Shown here: positions 1-5,907 of the stretch, in pieces
Layout of the letters: each line of letters opens with the position of its first letter
How positions within the stretch are numbered: the first letter of the stretch is position 1
NCBI GenBank assembly: GCA_002429315.1
Contig: DIZC01000114.1
Span: 11,367-18,277, forward strand
DNA: 6,911 nt
Direction: 5' to 3'
Source: Alphaproteobacteria bacterium UBA6038
GTDB lineage: Bacteria; Pseudomonadota; Alphaproteobacteria; Micropepsales; Micropepsaceae
Notes under the pieces: generated by a model
The model's database searches: none
The model's input: only the letters and a program-made list of their open reading frames with translations
Told to the model about the DNA's origin: nothing
Translations under genes and position numbers: made by a program

Positions 1-16
1 TGTGTATAAGAGACAG
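1..16. other. Tn5/Nextera mosaic-end adapter remnant
   Basis: The first 16 bases, TGTGTATAAGAGACAG, are identical to the last 16 bases of the 19-base Tn5 mosaic end used in Nextera library adapters (AGATGTGTATAAGAGACAG). It sits exactly at the left edge and interrupts the manC-like reading frame. The simplest reading is an untrimmed sequencing adapter at a contig end, not a transposon in the genome. It should be removed before any comparison. Confidence 0.95.
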
Positions 17-164
17 CGTCGGCACCGTGCAGCCGAATGGCCGCCTGCTGAAAGCAGGAAAGCTCGCCGACCAGCCGCGCGAACTGCTTCGGAAAATCGC
101 GCCGGGAAACCGGCCAAAGGCGCGAACCCTCGCCGCCACAAAGAATTATAGGGGAAATCTTCAT
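17..164 (-). CDS. manC: Mannose-1-phosphate guanylyltransferase (ManC/AlgA family), N-terminal fragment cut by contig end
   Basis: The first 49 residues of a nucleotidyltransferase that makes GDP-mannose from mannose-1-phosphate and GTP in the cytoplasm. The N-terminus carries the family signature: ILCGGEGSRLWPVSRRDFPK, followed by QF (residues 7-28). This is the ManC/AlgA/XanB form of the GGxGxRLxPLS phosphate-binding loop plus the PKQF block. Family members are about 470 residues, often with a C-terminal phosphomannose isomerase domain, so roughly 90% of the gene is missing beyond the adapter. An in-frame TAG two codons before the ATG at 164 makes this the first possible start. There is no strong Shine-Dalgarno; a 12-bp tandem repeat lies just upstream. 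GDP-mannose is a precursor of exopolysaccharide or O-antigen, which fits the glycan genes at 3224-6911. Whether a C-terminal isomerase domain is present cannot be seen. Confidence 0.9.
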
Positions 165-178
165 TCGCTACTGGACAA

Positions 179-202
179 GGCACCTACCCCGGCAGCTACC
201 CC
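179..202. repeat. 12-bp tandem direct repeat upstream of manC
   Basis: GGCACCTACCCC (179-190) is followed directly by GGCAGCTACCCC (191-202); 11 of 12 positions match. The pair lies 15-38 bases upstream of the manC start, in the divergent region between manC and the plus-strand genes. It could be a tandem operator site, part of the 5' untranslated region, or chance. No clear -10/-35 promoter could be assigned in 165-321. Confidence 0.6.
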
Positions 203-321
203 ATAGCATCATCGTAGCCGGCAGAGAAACAGGGTGGAGGGCCCCGGATCTCCGTTAGCATGAGCGGCGCAGCATTTGCGCTCCGCCCATCCTATGGTCT
301 GGGCTGGCCAGCACCTTGTGA

Positions 322-555
322 GTGTCACCCGTGCGAATTGGGCACCATCTTAACCCGGCGTTCCTGCGCTTTTTCGGCGAGCTTCTCCTCGGCGTTCTCA
401 TCTTCGCGTTCGGCCTCGAGGTCTTGGCGGTGGTTCGGGCAAAGTACCGCGATTTGGCGGTTCAACCGCGCTGGCGCGGCCTCCTCTATTGGGGGATTGC
501 CATCGCCTTGGCCCTGGCCCTCTTCATCTGGCTGCTCTGGAGCGGCCGCCGCTAG
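322..555 (+). CDS. Small hypothetical membrane protein (two predicted helices)
   Basis: A 77-residue product I do not recognise. Two hydrophobic stretches are obvious, at about residues 14-37 and 53-73. They are separated by a basic, polar loop (RAKYRDLAVQPRWR) and followed by a short SGRR tail, as expected for a two-helix inner-membrane protein. From about codon 12 the third codon position is strongly G/C, as in the other genes of the window, which supports real coding. The start is uncertain: a TGA lies directly before the GTG at 322, a second GTG is at 331, and neither has a convincing Shine-Dalgarno. The gene lies 108 bases upstream of the secreted-protein gene on the same strand, so co-transcription is possible. 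Reading frames overlapping it on either strand (260-667 plus, 325-861 minus) look like compositional shadows. Confidence 0.5.
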   Translation: MSPVRIGHHLNPAFLRFFGELLLGVLIFAFGLEVLAVVRAKYRDLAVQPRWRGLLYWGIAIALALALFIWLLWSGRR

Positions 556-651
556 ATGGCCGTCGCAGCCCCGCGCGACGCGAGGGAACGCAATTCCAAG
601 CTGCGCGTTTTCCCCGCCGGACAAAAGACGGTCCCGCCGAAGGGGAACCTC

Positions 652-657
652 AGGAGA
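652..657 (+). promoter_or_regulatory. Shine-Dalgarno site of the secreted-protein gene
   Basis: AGGAGA, six bases before the ATG at 664. It decides the start: the frame is open back to 556, but only this ATG has a good ribosome-binding site and it alone places a signal peptide at the N-terminus. Confidence 0.8.
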
Positions 658-663
658 ACATCC

Positions 664-1809
664 ATGAAACACCGCTTGGCGTCGCTGGCGCTGCTGGCGA
701 CCTCCGTAGCCGTAAGTCCGGCGGTTCTTGTGGCATCTGCCAAACCCAGCCCGAACGTGAGGCCCCTGTTTGCCACCGTGCCCAACAATGTGAGTTGGCA
801 CACGGCGCCCGCCACCGGCGCGCCGCGCCTTAAGCAATGGAACGGCAGCTTCACCGACCATCTAGGCCAGACGGTCAACTACACCATGGTCGGCGCCAAT
901 CCGGCGATCGCAAACACAGCCTCAACGGTTCCGGTCTACGTCATTCCGGTCAAATTCACCTACGGCAAGCTCACCGGGAAAATGCAGTTCGATCCACTCA
1001 CGGTGATGCAATCGAACGGCCGATCGTTGATGTCCAATTTCGTAAATTCGCCCCTGTTCAAGAGCAACGTGAAATTCGTTCAGGGCGGTACGAACGTCGG
1101 CACGACGCAGTACATAGACGCCTTCCAGCGGGCGAATTTCTGGAAATACGTGCACACGAACACGGACTATCACGTGCTCCTTGGCAAGCCCATCATTCTG
1201 CCGGAACAGACGATCCATGTGACCAACCCGGCGCTTGGAATGGTGATGGACAATCCGTTCGGCACCGGCAAATGCTCCGACAACCGCTCGAATTGTGTAG
1301 GCACCTATGAAATCGACCTGTTCGACAGGAAGGTGCAGGCTTGGCTGGCGAACTTCTCGGAGATCACGCCCCACGCGCTGCCGCTGTTTATCAGCTACAA
1401 CATCTATCTGACGGAAGGCACATCCGAGCAGGTGTGCTGCATCGGCGGGTATCACAGCGCCACAGCAGGCCATCCGACCGGACAGACATACGCGTATGCA
1501 ACCTATGTGGATCTGCCCGGGGTGTTCTCGCAGGATGTCTCCGCGTGGTCGCATGAAATCGGCGAGTGGATGGACGATCCCTTCACCGACAACGATGTGA
1601 ACTGCGCGGACAACACCATCATGGAAGACGGCGATCCGCTGGAGAACAACCCCAACAGCGGCGCATATCCGTACACGGTGAACGGCTTCACCTATAATCT
1701 GCAATCGCTGGTGTTCATCGGCTATTTCGGCGCGCCGCGCGACATCTCGCTGCACAAATGGCTGAGCTTCCAGAACGATGAATCAAGCACCTGCCCGGGA
1801 CAGCCATAA
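664..1809 (+). CDS. Secreted protein with HEIGE..DDP metallopeptidase-like motif, function unknown
   Basis: A 381-residue exported protein. Residues 1-26 form a Sec-type signal peptide: basic MKHR, a hydrophobic core, and a likely cut after VASA. The mature protein therefore acts in the periplasm or outside the cell. The most telling stretch is SAWSHEIGEWMDDPF at 293-307. It contains H297, E298 and E301 followed by D305-P306, like the HExxE...DP signature of putative zincin-like proteins and, distantly, the HELAE region of plant EXORDIUM-type proteins. A CCIGGYHSA block (258-266) about 30 residues before it also recalls that group, where a Cys-Gly-Tyr/Trp-His segment precedes the HE motif. 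Six cysteines (204, 211, 258, 259, 314, 377) could form disulfides. The usual second zinc histidine (HExxH) is absent, so protease activity is not assured. A longer start at 556 lacks a ribosome site and would bury the signal peptide. The gene ends 25 bases before a strong hairpin and is convergent with the DUF1501 gene. Confidence 0.88.
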   Translation: MKHRLASLALLATSVAVSPAVLVASAKPSPNVRPLFATVPNNVSWHTAPATGAPRLKQWNGSFTDHLGQTVNYTMVGANPAIANTASTVPVYVIPVKFTYGKLTGKMQFDPLTVMQSNGRSLMSNFVNSPLFKSNVKFVQGGTNVGTTQYIDAFQRANFWKYVHTNTDYHVLLGKPIILPEQTIHVTNPALGMVMDNPFGTGKCSDNRSNCVGTYEIDLFDRKVQAWLANFSEITPHALPLFISYNIYLTEGTSEQVCCIGGYHSATAGHPTGQTYAYATYVDLPGVFSQDVSAWSHEIGEWMDDPFTDNDVNCADNTIMEDGDPLENNPNSGAYPYTVNGFTYNLQSLVFIGYFGAPRDISLHKWLSFQNDESSTCPGQP

Positions 1810-1834
1810 TTACGGAAGACACACTCGTAGATGC

Positions 1835-1858
1835 AAAGGGCCCCATCCGGGGCCCTTT
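1835..1858. terminator. Strong hairpin terminator between convergent genes, probably bidirectional
   Basis: AAAGGGCCCC, loop ATCC, GGGGCCCTTT: a perfect 10-bp stem with a four-base loop. The T-rich side (TTTCGTCTTC on the plus strand) follows the secreted-protein gene by 25 bases. On the minus strand the stem ends in TTTGCATCT, 33 bases after the DUF1501 stop. The A/T ends of the stem allow it to work in both directions; neither U-tract is perfect. Confidence 0.75.
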
Positions 1859-1891
1859 CGTCTTCAAATACCTGGTGCGAAGCGCGGTGCG

Positions 1892-3124
1892 TCAGGCTCG
1901 CAGGATGGGCAATGTGGCTGCAGGCGCAGTCGGGAACACCTTCGCAATCGCCGCCGGCGAAAGCTTCAGATGTCGCGCCAGCACCGAACCCGCCACGGTT
2001 CGGAAGTCGGTGGTGATCGCGAGATCGCGGTCCTCGTGCAGATGGCCTTCCGCAAGCCCGGGCCATTCGCCATAGACTTTTCCGCCGTTGACCGGGCCGC
2101 CCATGACCCACATCGCGTTCCCGTGACCGTGATCGGTGCCGGCGTTGCCATTCTCGCGAGCCGTGCGGCCGAATTCGGAGATGACCAAAACCACGGTGTG
2201 GCCATAGATCTCTTCGCCCAGGCCGGTTGGAATCTGGGCCAGCCCCTTGCCCAGCAGACGCAAATGATTTGCCAGCTGGCCGTCCGCCGCACCCTCGTGA
2301 ACATGCGTGTCCCAACCGCTCAGTGCGAAGAAACCGACTTGGATGGTCGGGTCTTTTCGCGCGAGCTTGCAGAAATGCGCCACGTCGTCCGCAAATCCGA
2401 TGGGCGACGGCGCGCCGCCAGCCGCTTCGCTCATGTCCTGCTGAAGATCCGACATCAGCCGGACGTGCGCGCTTTGGCCTTGGCGATAGGCAACGCTCAG
2501 CGCGTCTGACCCGGAATACATGCTGTCGAATCCCGGATGAATCACCGCGTTCGCTGGCATGGACATCTGCGAATCCCCGCCGCCAGCACTTGCGAGGCTC
2601 GCCACTGGCATCACGCCATGAAGAATCCGGGGCATGGTGGGTTCAAAATTCACCGCCTCCGTCGAACTATGCGGTCCGGGCAGCGCGGCGAGGGTACGAT
2701 TCAGCCACCCGTCGAGCGTTGTCTTCACCCCCGGCGTGCCGCTCTCCATGTAAGCTTGCGCCTCGAAATGCGAACGCGATTCGTCGGGCGATCCGCAGGC
2801 ATGCACGAACGCGAGGCTGCGCTCCTTCCATAGCGGCATCAAAGGTGCAAGCTGAGGATGAAGGCCAAAATGGCCATCGAGATCGAGTGCGCCATCCTGA
2901 TGTCCGGGCGGCGGAACGGCGATGGTGGGCCGCATCGCATAATAAGCGTGATCGCCATGCGGAACGACGACATTCAGTCCGTCGACGGCACCGCGCAGAA
3001 AAACCACCACAAGTCGCTGCGTGCCGCTGCTTGGGTTTTGCGCGGCCCACGCGTTCCTGCCGATCGGCAAAAAGGCAAGACCACCCAAGGCGGCCGTTGA
3101 TCGCAAAAAATCCCGTCTACGCAT
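1892..3124 (-). CDS. DUF1501 family protein, Tat-exported
   Basis: A 410-residue protein of the DUF1501 family, whose fold is related to the alkaline phosphatase/sulfatase superfamily and whose activity is not established. The N-terminus MRRRDFLRSTAALGGLAFLP is a twin-arginine signal with a likely cut after AWA (residue 27), so the folded protein would be sent to the periplasm. Family blocks in order: VVVFLRGAVDGLNVVVP (39-55), DESRSHFEAQ (114-123), GWDTH (270-274), SEFGRT (316-321) and GTDHGHGNAMW (329-339). The Asp and His residues in the last blocks are where metal ligands would be expected. Length is normal (about 400) and no key block is missing. The ATG at 3124 is preferred over the upstream ATG at 3175 because it has GGAGG five bases upstream and puts the RR motif at the N-terminus. 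It is the last gene of the minus-strand run, 99 bases after the WecA-like gene. The DUF1800 gene that often accompanies this family is not adjacent. Confidence 0.94.
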   Translation of the reverse strand: MRRRDFLRSTAALGGLAFLPIGRNAWAAQNPSSGTQRLVVVFLRGAVDGLNVVVPHGDHAYYAMRPTIAVPPPGHQDGALDLDGHFGLHPQLAPLMPLWKERSLAFVHACGSPDESRSHFEAQAYMESGTPGVKTTLDGWLNRTLAALPGPHSSTEAVNFEPTMPRILHGVMPVASLASAGGGDSQMSMPANAVIHPGFDSMYSGSDALSVAYRQGQSAHVRLMSDLQQDMSEAAGGAPSPIGFADDVAHFCKLARKDPTIQVGFFALSGWDTHVHEGAADGQLANHLRLLGKGLAQIPTGLGEEIYGHTVVLVISEFGRTARENGNAGTDHGHGNAMWVMGGPVNGGKVYGEWPGLAEGHLHEDRDLAITTDFRTVAGSVLARHLKLSPAAIAKVFPTAPAATLPILRA

Positions 3125-3129
3125 ATTGG

Positions 3130-3134
3130 CCTCC
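3130..3134 (-). promoter_or_regulatory. Shine-Dalgarno site of the DUF1501 gene
   Basis: GGAGG on the minus strand, five bases before the ATG at 3124. It selects the start that begins with the twin-arginine motif over the in-frame ATG at 3175. Confidence 0.8.
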
Positions 3135-3136
3135 AA

Positions 3137-3169
3137 CAGCGCCCAGCATCGCATAAAGTCAGGGCGCTG
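3137..3169. repeat. 8-bp inverted repeat just upstream of the DUF1501 ribosome site
   Basis: CAGCGCCC (3137-3144) and GGGCGCTG (3162-3169) are perfect inverted copies separated by 17 bases. In the minus-strand transcript this forms a GC-rich hairpin that ends two bases before the GGAGG ribosome-binding site. It has no T-run, so it is not a typical terminator. It could be an operator, a processing or stability hairpin, or chance. Confidence 0.4.
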
Positions 3170-3223
3170 CCGCAATGATTACTTCGAATTCATGGGCCTT
3201 TCCCGGCTGGCATGACGCCGAAA

Positions 3224-4312
3224 TCATCCGTCTGCGCGCTTTTGGGAAAGAGCATTTTGGCGTGCCAGATTGTTGCGCGCCAGTTGCGCTGGCGCCGCAA
3301 GCTTTTGCCGCTGATAGAGAACGCGCCTGGCGGCAACGAACCCAAGGCATAGCGCGGTCAGCGCGACCAGAATGTAGAAGCTCGATCTTGGCACCATGGC
3401 CGCTATCGCCGACGTGCTGAAAATGGTGACCGCATAGACGTACAGTGCCCGCTTTTTTCCGAACACGTCCGCAAGGATATGGTGGAAATGGTCCTTGCCG
3501 CCGCGGAGCGGCGAACGCCCTGCGACGAGCCGCGCGGCAATCACCCGCAGGCAATCCAACACCGGCATGAAGAACCAAACAAGCAGCGTCTCGGCGCTCA
3601 GGCGTCCGCTTCGCAACGAGGCGATCGCCAGCAAGGCCATGATGAAGCCGATGCCGAATGTGCCGCAATCGCCGAGGAACACCAGGCCCCGCAGGTTGAA
3701 GACCAGCACCACCAGAACCGGCCCCGTGAGCGCCATAGCGGTTTCGCGCACCGCACCGTCGGCAAAGATGTCGAAGCCGAGGCACCAGATCAACAGCGCG
3801 GCCGGAACCAGGCCGTCGATCCCGTCCGCCATGTTGACGGAGGACACGAATCCGGCGGTTGCAAGCAGGGCGCCGGCAATGAACAACGGCGCTGGGACCG
3901 GGGTCTGTCCAAACGAAGCCCACGGAATCGCGTGGGGAGCGAGCTGCGGATCAAGCGCGAAGGCGATCAGCGCAAAGACGGCGAGCACGAGAAGGCGTCC
4001 GGTCGGTGACAGGTGCGATTGATCGTCCATGACGCCGACGACGCCCATGCCGGCTCCGCACAACAAAAGTGGTAGATACAGCGGCTCTTGAGGGATTGTC
4101 AGCCACTGTGCGGCCAACCACGCGACCAGCGGCAGCAGGATCGCCAGCCCTCCCGCCTGCGGCGTCGGGTTTGCGTGATGCTTACGCCCGCCACGCGGGT
4201 AATCGAACACTTGCAGCCAATCCGAAATCGGCTTGGCCAACAAGCAGAGTGCGGCCGTGGCTGCGGTGATCGCGAAGAACAGATAAATCATCGATGGGCG
4301 CTCTGCAGCCAT
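3224..4312 (-). CDS. Undecaprenyl-phosphate glycosyl-1-phosphate transferase, MraY/WecA/WbpL family
   Basis: A 362-residue inner-membrane enzyme that moves an amino-sugar-1-phosphate from a UDP-sugar to undecaprenyl phosphate, the first step in lipid-linked glycan assembly. It is almost wholly hydrophobic, with about ten or eleven likely membrane segments. Family motifs in order: FDYPRGGRKHH...PTPQAGG (36-55), VMDD (94-97), NMADGIDGL (160-168), FLGDCGTFGIG (212-222) and the cytoplasmic GGKDHFHHIL (271-280), the equivalent of the HxHH loop of WecA. The Asp pairs and histidines bind Mg2+ and substrate in characterised members. The C-terminal 30 residues are basic and polar. Which sugar it uses cannot be read from the sequence; with WbpA/WbpD next door, a WbpL-like role (GlcNAc or a derived acetamido sugar) is likely. 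The start is either 4312 or the ATG at 4291. The latter begins right before the first helix and overlaps the stop of an upstream short ORF by ATGA. Neither has a strong Shine-Dalgarno. Confidence 0.94.
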   Translation of the reverse strand: MAAERPSMIYLFFAITAATAALCLLAKPISDWLQVFDYPRGGRKHHANPTPQAGGLAILLPLVAWLAAQWLTIPQEPLYLPLLLCGAGMGVVGVMDDQSHLSPTGRLLVLAVFALIAFALDPQLAPHAIPWASFGQTPVPAPLFIAGALLATAGFVSSVNMADGIDGLVPAALLIWCLGFDIFADGAVRETAMALTGPVLVVLVFNLRGLVFLGDCGTFGIGFIMALLAIASLRSGRLSAETLLVWFFMPVLDCLRVIAARLVAGRSPLRGGKDHFHHILADVFGKKRALYVYAVTIFSTSAIAAMVPRSSFYILVALTALCLGFVAARRVLYQRQKLAAPAQLARNNLARQNALSQKRADG

Positions 4313-4398
4313 TTTGCCGAATGGCGCTTCAATAGCCAGAGCTTGAGGCCATGTCCGTCGGGCAAGCGGGCGGCACAGGCAGGTACCGCAACCGCCAT
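4288..4398 (-). CDS. Possible 36-codon ORF overlapping the wecA-like start
   Basis: A short ORF in the gap between the dehydrogenase and the WecA-like gene, starting MAVAVPACAARLPD and ending LQSAHR. Its TGA overlaps the internal ATG of the WecA-like gene at 4291 in an ATGA arrangement, the usual geometry of translational coupling. A GGGA sits eight bases before its ATG. The C-terminal half is basic and could form an amphipathic helix. I recognise no family. It could be a real leader peptide, the only thing that places a ribosome at 4291, or a chance ORF; coding evidence is weak. Confidence 0.2.
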   Translation of the reverse strand: MAVAVPACAARLPDGHGLKLWLLKRHSAKWLQSAHR

Positions 4399-4412
4399 GC
4401 TAATTCCCAGTC

Positions 4413-5801
4413 TTACGCCTTCACGACATTGCCGGAGCGCGAGGAAACCCCCTGCATGGCGTTGCGGGTGTCGACGATCAGATCGACCGACCTGCCCAGT
4501 CCGCGGTAATCGACCTCGTCATGATCGGTGACGATCAGGGCCGCATCGAAATCGGCGGCAAAGGTTTCCGGCTGCCACGGGACGGAGCGGCGGCCGGCGA
4601 GCTGGGGAAAATCACGGGTTTCCGGGATCGCCGGAACCCACGGGTCGTAATAGTCGACAACTGCGCCTTTCATCTCGAGTTGCTTGAAGATCGTAAGAGC
4701 GGGACTTTCCCGGAGGTCATCCACGTTGCGCTTATATGCGAGCCCGACGAGCAGGATGCGGCTGCCGTTGAGACTCATCTGCTTTCGGCAGGACAGCGCT
4801 GCCGCCAGCGCGTCGACGACCTGCAACGGCTCGGCGGTGTTGATCTCGCCGGCGAGTTCGATGAACCGCGCCGGGACCTCGTGCTCGCGCGCCTTCCACG
4901 ACAGATAAAAGGGATCGATCGGCACGCAATGTCCCCCCAAGCCGGGGCCTGGATAAAATGGCATGTAGCCGAACGGCTTGGTCGCGGCCGCATCGATGAC
5001 GTCCCAAATGTCGATCCCCATGTGGGCGAAGATGTGCTTCAGCTCGTTCACCAGCGCGATGTTGACGCAGCGGAAGATGTTTTCGCTGAGCTTGACGGCT
5101 TCCGCGGTGGCCATGTTCGCCACAGGCACCACTCGATCGACCAACCGGCCGTAGAACGCCTCCGCCACGAGCCGGCTTGCTGCATCGTCGGCGCCCACGA
5201 CCTTCGGGATTTCGGACGTGGAGAGTTTTGAGCCGGGGTCCTCGCGCTCGGGCGAATAGGCCAGGAAAACATCGCTTCCGACAGTCAGGCCGCTTGCTTC
5301 CATCGCCGGCTTGACGATTTCGGCCGTGCACCCCGGATAGGTGGTGGATTCCAGGCACACCAGATGATCGCGCCGGAGCGCCGCGCCCACCGCCTTTGCG
5401 GTTCGGCGAACATGGCTCAAATCCGGTTCGCGATATTTGTTCAACGGCGTTGGAACGCAGATGATCACGACATCGACGTCGGAGATCTCGCCCAGGTCGG
5501 TGCTGGCCCGAAACCGCCGGTCGCGGAGCATGGCAGCAATCCTGGCGTCTGGAATGGTCCGGATGCTGGAATGTCCGTCATTCAGAGCGGCAACACGGTC
5601 GTGGTCGACATCGAACCCGACAACCCGGAAACCCTTCTGATGAGCCGTAATCGCGAGAGGCTGGCCGACATATCCCATGCCGACCACTCCGACGGTGGCG
5701 CTGCCAGACCGGAACTGCGCCGCGATCCGTTCGATGCGGGAAGACGGCTCCTCCGGGAGCGATCTGGTCCTGACCGCCGCATCCTGTCCACCGGATTTCA
5801 T
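4413..5801 (-). CDS. wbpA: UDP-N-acetylglucosamine 6-dehydrogenase (WbpA-type nucleotide sugar dehydrogenase)
   Basis: A 462-residue cytoplasmic enzyme that oxidises C6 of a UDP-sugar twice with NAD+, giving the uronic acid. It has an N-terminal Rossmann domain with GMGYVG (41-46) and CVPTPLNKYREPDL (115-128), typical of the WbpA/UDP-GlcNAc branch and not of UDP-glucose dehydrogenases. ESTTYPG (151-157) and the conserved Lys in EAVKLSEN (K237) follow. GPGLGGHCVPIDPFYLSWK (285-303) contains the catalytic cysteine, C292. A C-terminal UDP-binding domain begins near VGLAYKRNVDDLRESPA (352-368). All key residues are present. About 35 residues precede the Rossmann fold, slightly more than usual. 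The ATG at 5801 is chosen because AGGGGA lies eight bases upstream; an in-frame GTG at 5819 is less likely. The next gene upstream is the WbpD-type acetyltransferase of the same pathway. A WecC- or TviB-like specificity (UDP-ManNAc, UDP-GlcNAc epimer) cannot be wholly excluded. Confidence 0.92.
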   Translation of the reverse strand: MKSGGQDAAVRTRSLPEEPSSRIERIAAQFRSGSATVGVVGMGYVGQPLAITAHQKGFRVVGFDVDHDRVAALNDGHSSIRTIPDARIAAMLRDRRFRASTDLGEISDVDVVIICVPTPLNKYREPDLSHVRRTAKAVGAALRRDHLVCLESTTYPGCTAEIVKPAMEASGLTVGSDVFLAYSPEREDPGSKLSTSEIPKVVGADDAASRLVAEAFYGRLVDRVVPVANMATAEAVKLSENIFRCVNIALVNELKHIFAHMGIDIWDVIDAAATKPFGYMPFYPGPGLGGHCVPIDPFYLSWKAREHEVPARFIELAGEINTAEPLQVVDALAAALSCRKQMSLNGSRILLVGLAYKRNVDDLRESPALTIFKQLEMKGAVVDYYDPWVPAIPETRDFPQLAGRRSVPWQPETFAADFDAALIVTDHDEVDYRGLGRSVDLIVDTRNAMQGVSSRSGNVVKA

Positions 5802-5809
5802 CCCGCCAT

Positions 5810-5815
5810 TCCCCT
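5810..5815 (-). promoter_or_regulatory. Shine-Dalgarno site of the wbpA-like gene
   Basis: AGGGGA on the minus strand, eight bases before the ATG at 5801. It favours that ATG over the in-frame GTG at 5819, which has no such site. Confidence 0.6.
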
Positions 5816-5907
5816 GCACCTACGCTACCCGTGCGACCGCCACGTTATGCCAGGCGGGGCCGGCCGACCTTAGAATGTTTCTTCCCGACTTGCCAACACC
5901 GGGAACT

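Noticed and set aside
1..16. A natural Tn5-type transposon end
   Set aside because: The sequence is the engineered mosaic end, begins at base 1, and no transposase or target duplication is present.
318..328. Palindrome GTGA-GTG-TCAC at the start of the small membrane protein gene
   Set aside because: Four-base arms are too short to separate from chance and no second copy was seen.
260..667. Plus-strand open frame of 135 codons ending in ATGA overlap with the secreted-protein gene
   Set aside because: Its product is Ser/Arg/Trp-rich with no domain, and it overlaps in another frame the 322-555 frame, which has better coding character. The ATGA overlap is likely chance.
922..1755. Long minus-strand open frame opposite the secreted-protein gene
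   Set aside because: It is the antisense shadow of a well-supported gene with a signal peptide and ribosome site; its own product has no recognisable motif.
1778..3156. Long plus-strand frames (1778-2509 and 2227-3156) opposite DUF1501
   Set aside because: They are Arg/His/Ala-rich products typical of GC-rich antisense frames; DUF1501 motifs on the minus strand explain the region fully.
5798..5809. Three-codon ATG-GCG-GGA-TGA ORF overlapping the wbpA start by ATGA
   Set aside because: The ribosome site AGGGGA directly abuts this ATG and is correctly spaced for wbpA itself, so the tiny ORF is not needed to explain initiation.
3125..5907. Nearly equal gaps (99, 100 and 106 bases) between the minus-strand genes as signs of a repeated spacer
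   Set aside because: The three spacers share no visible sequence similarity, and the lengths depend on the chosen starts.
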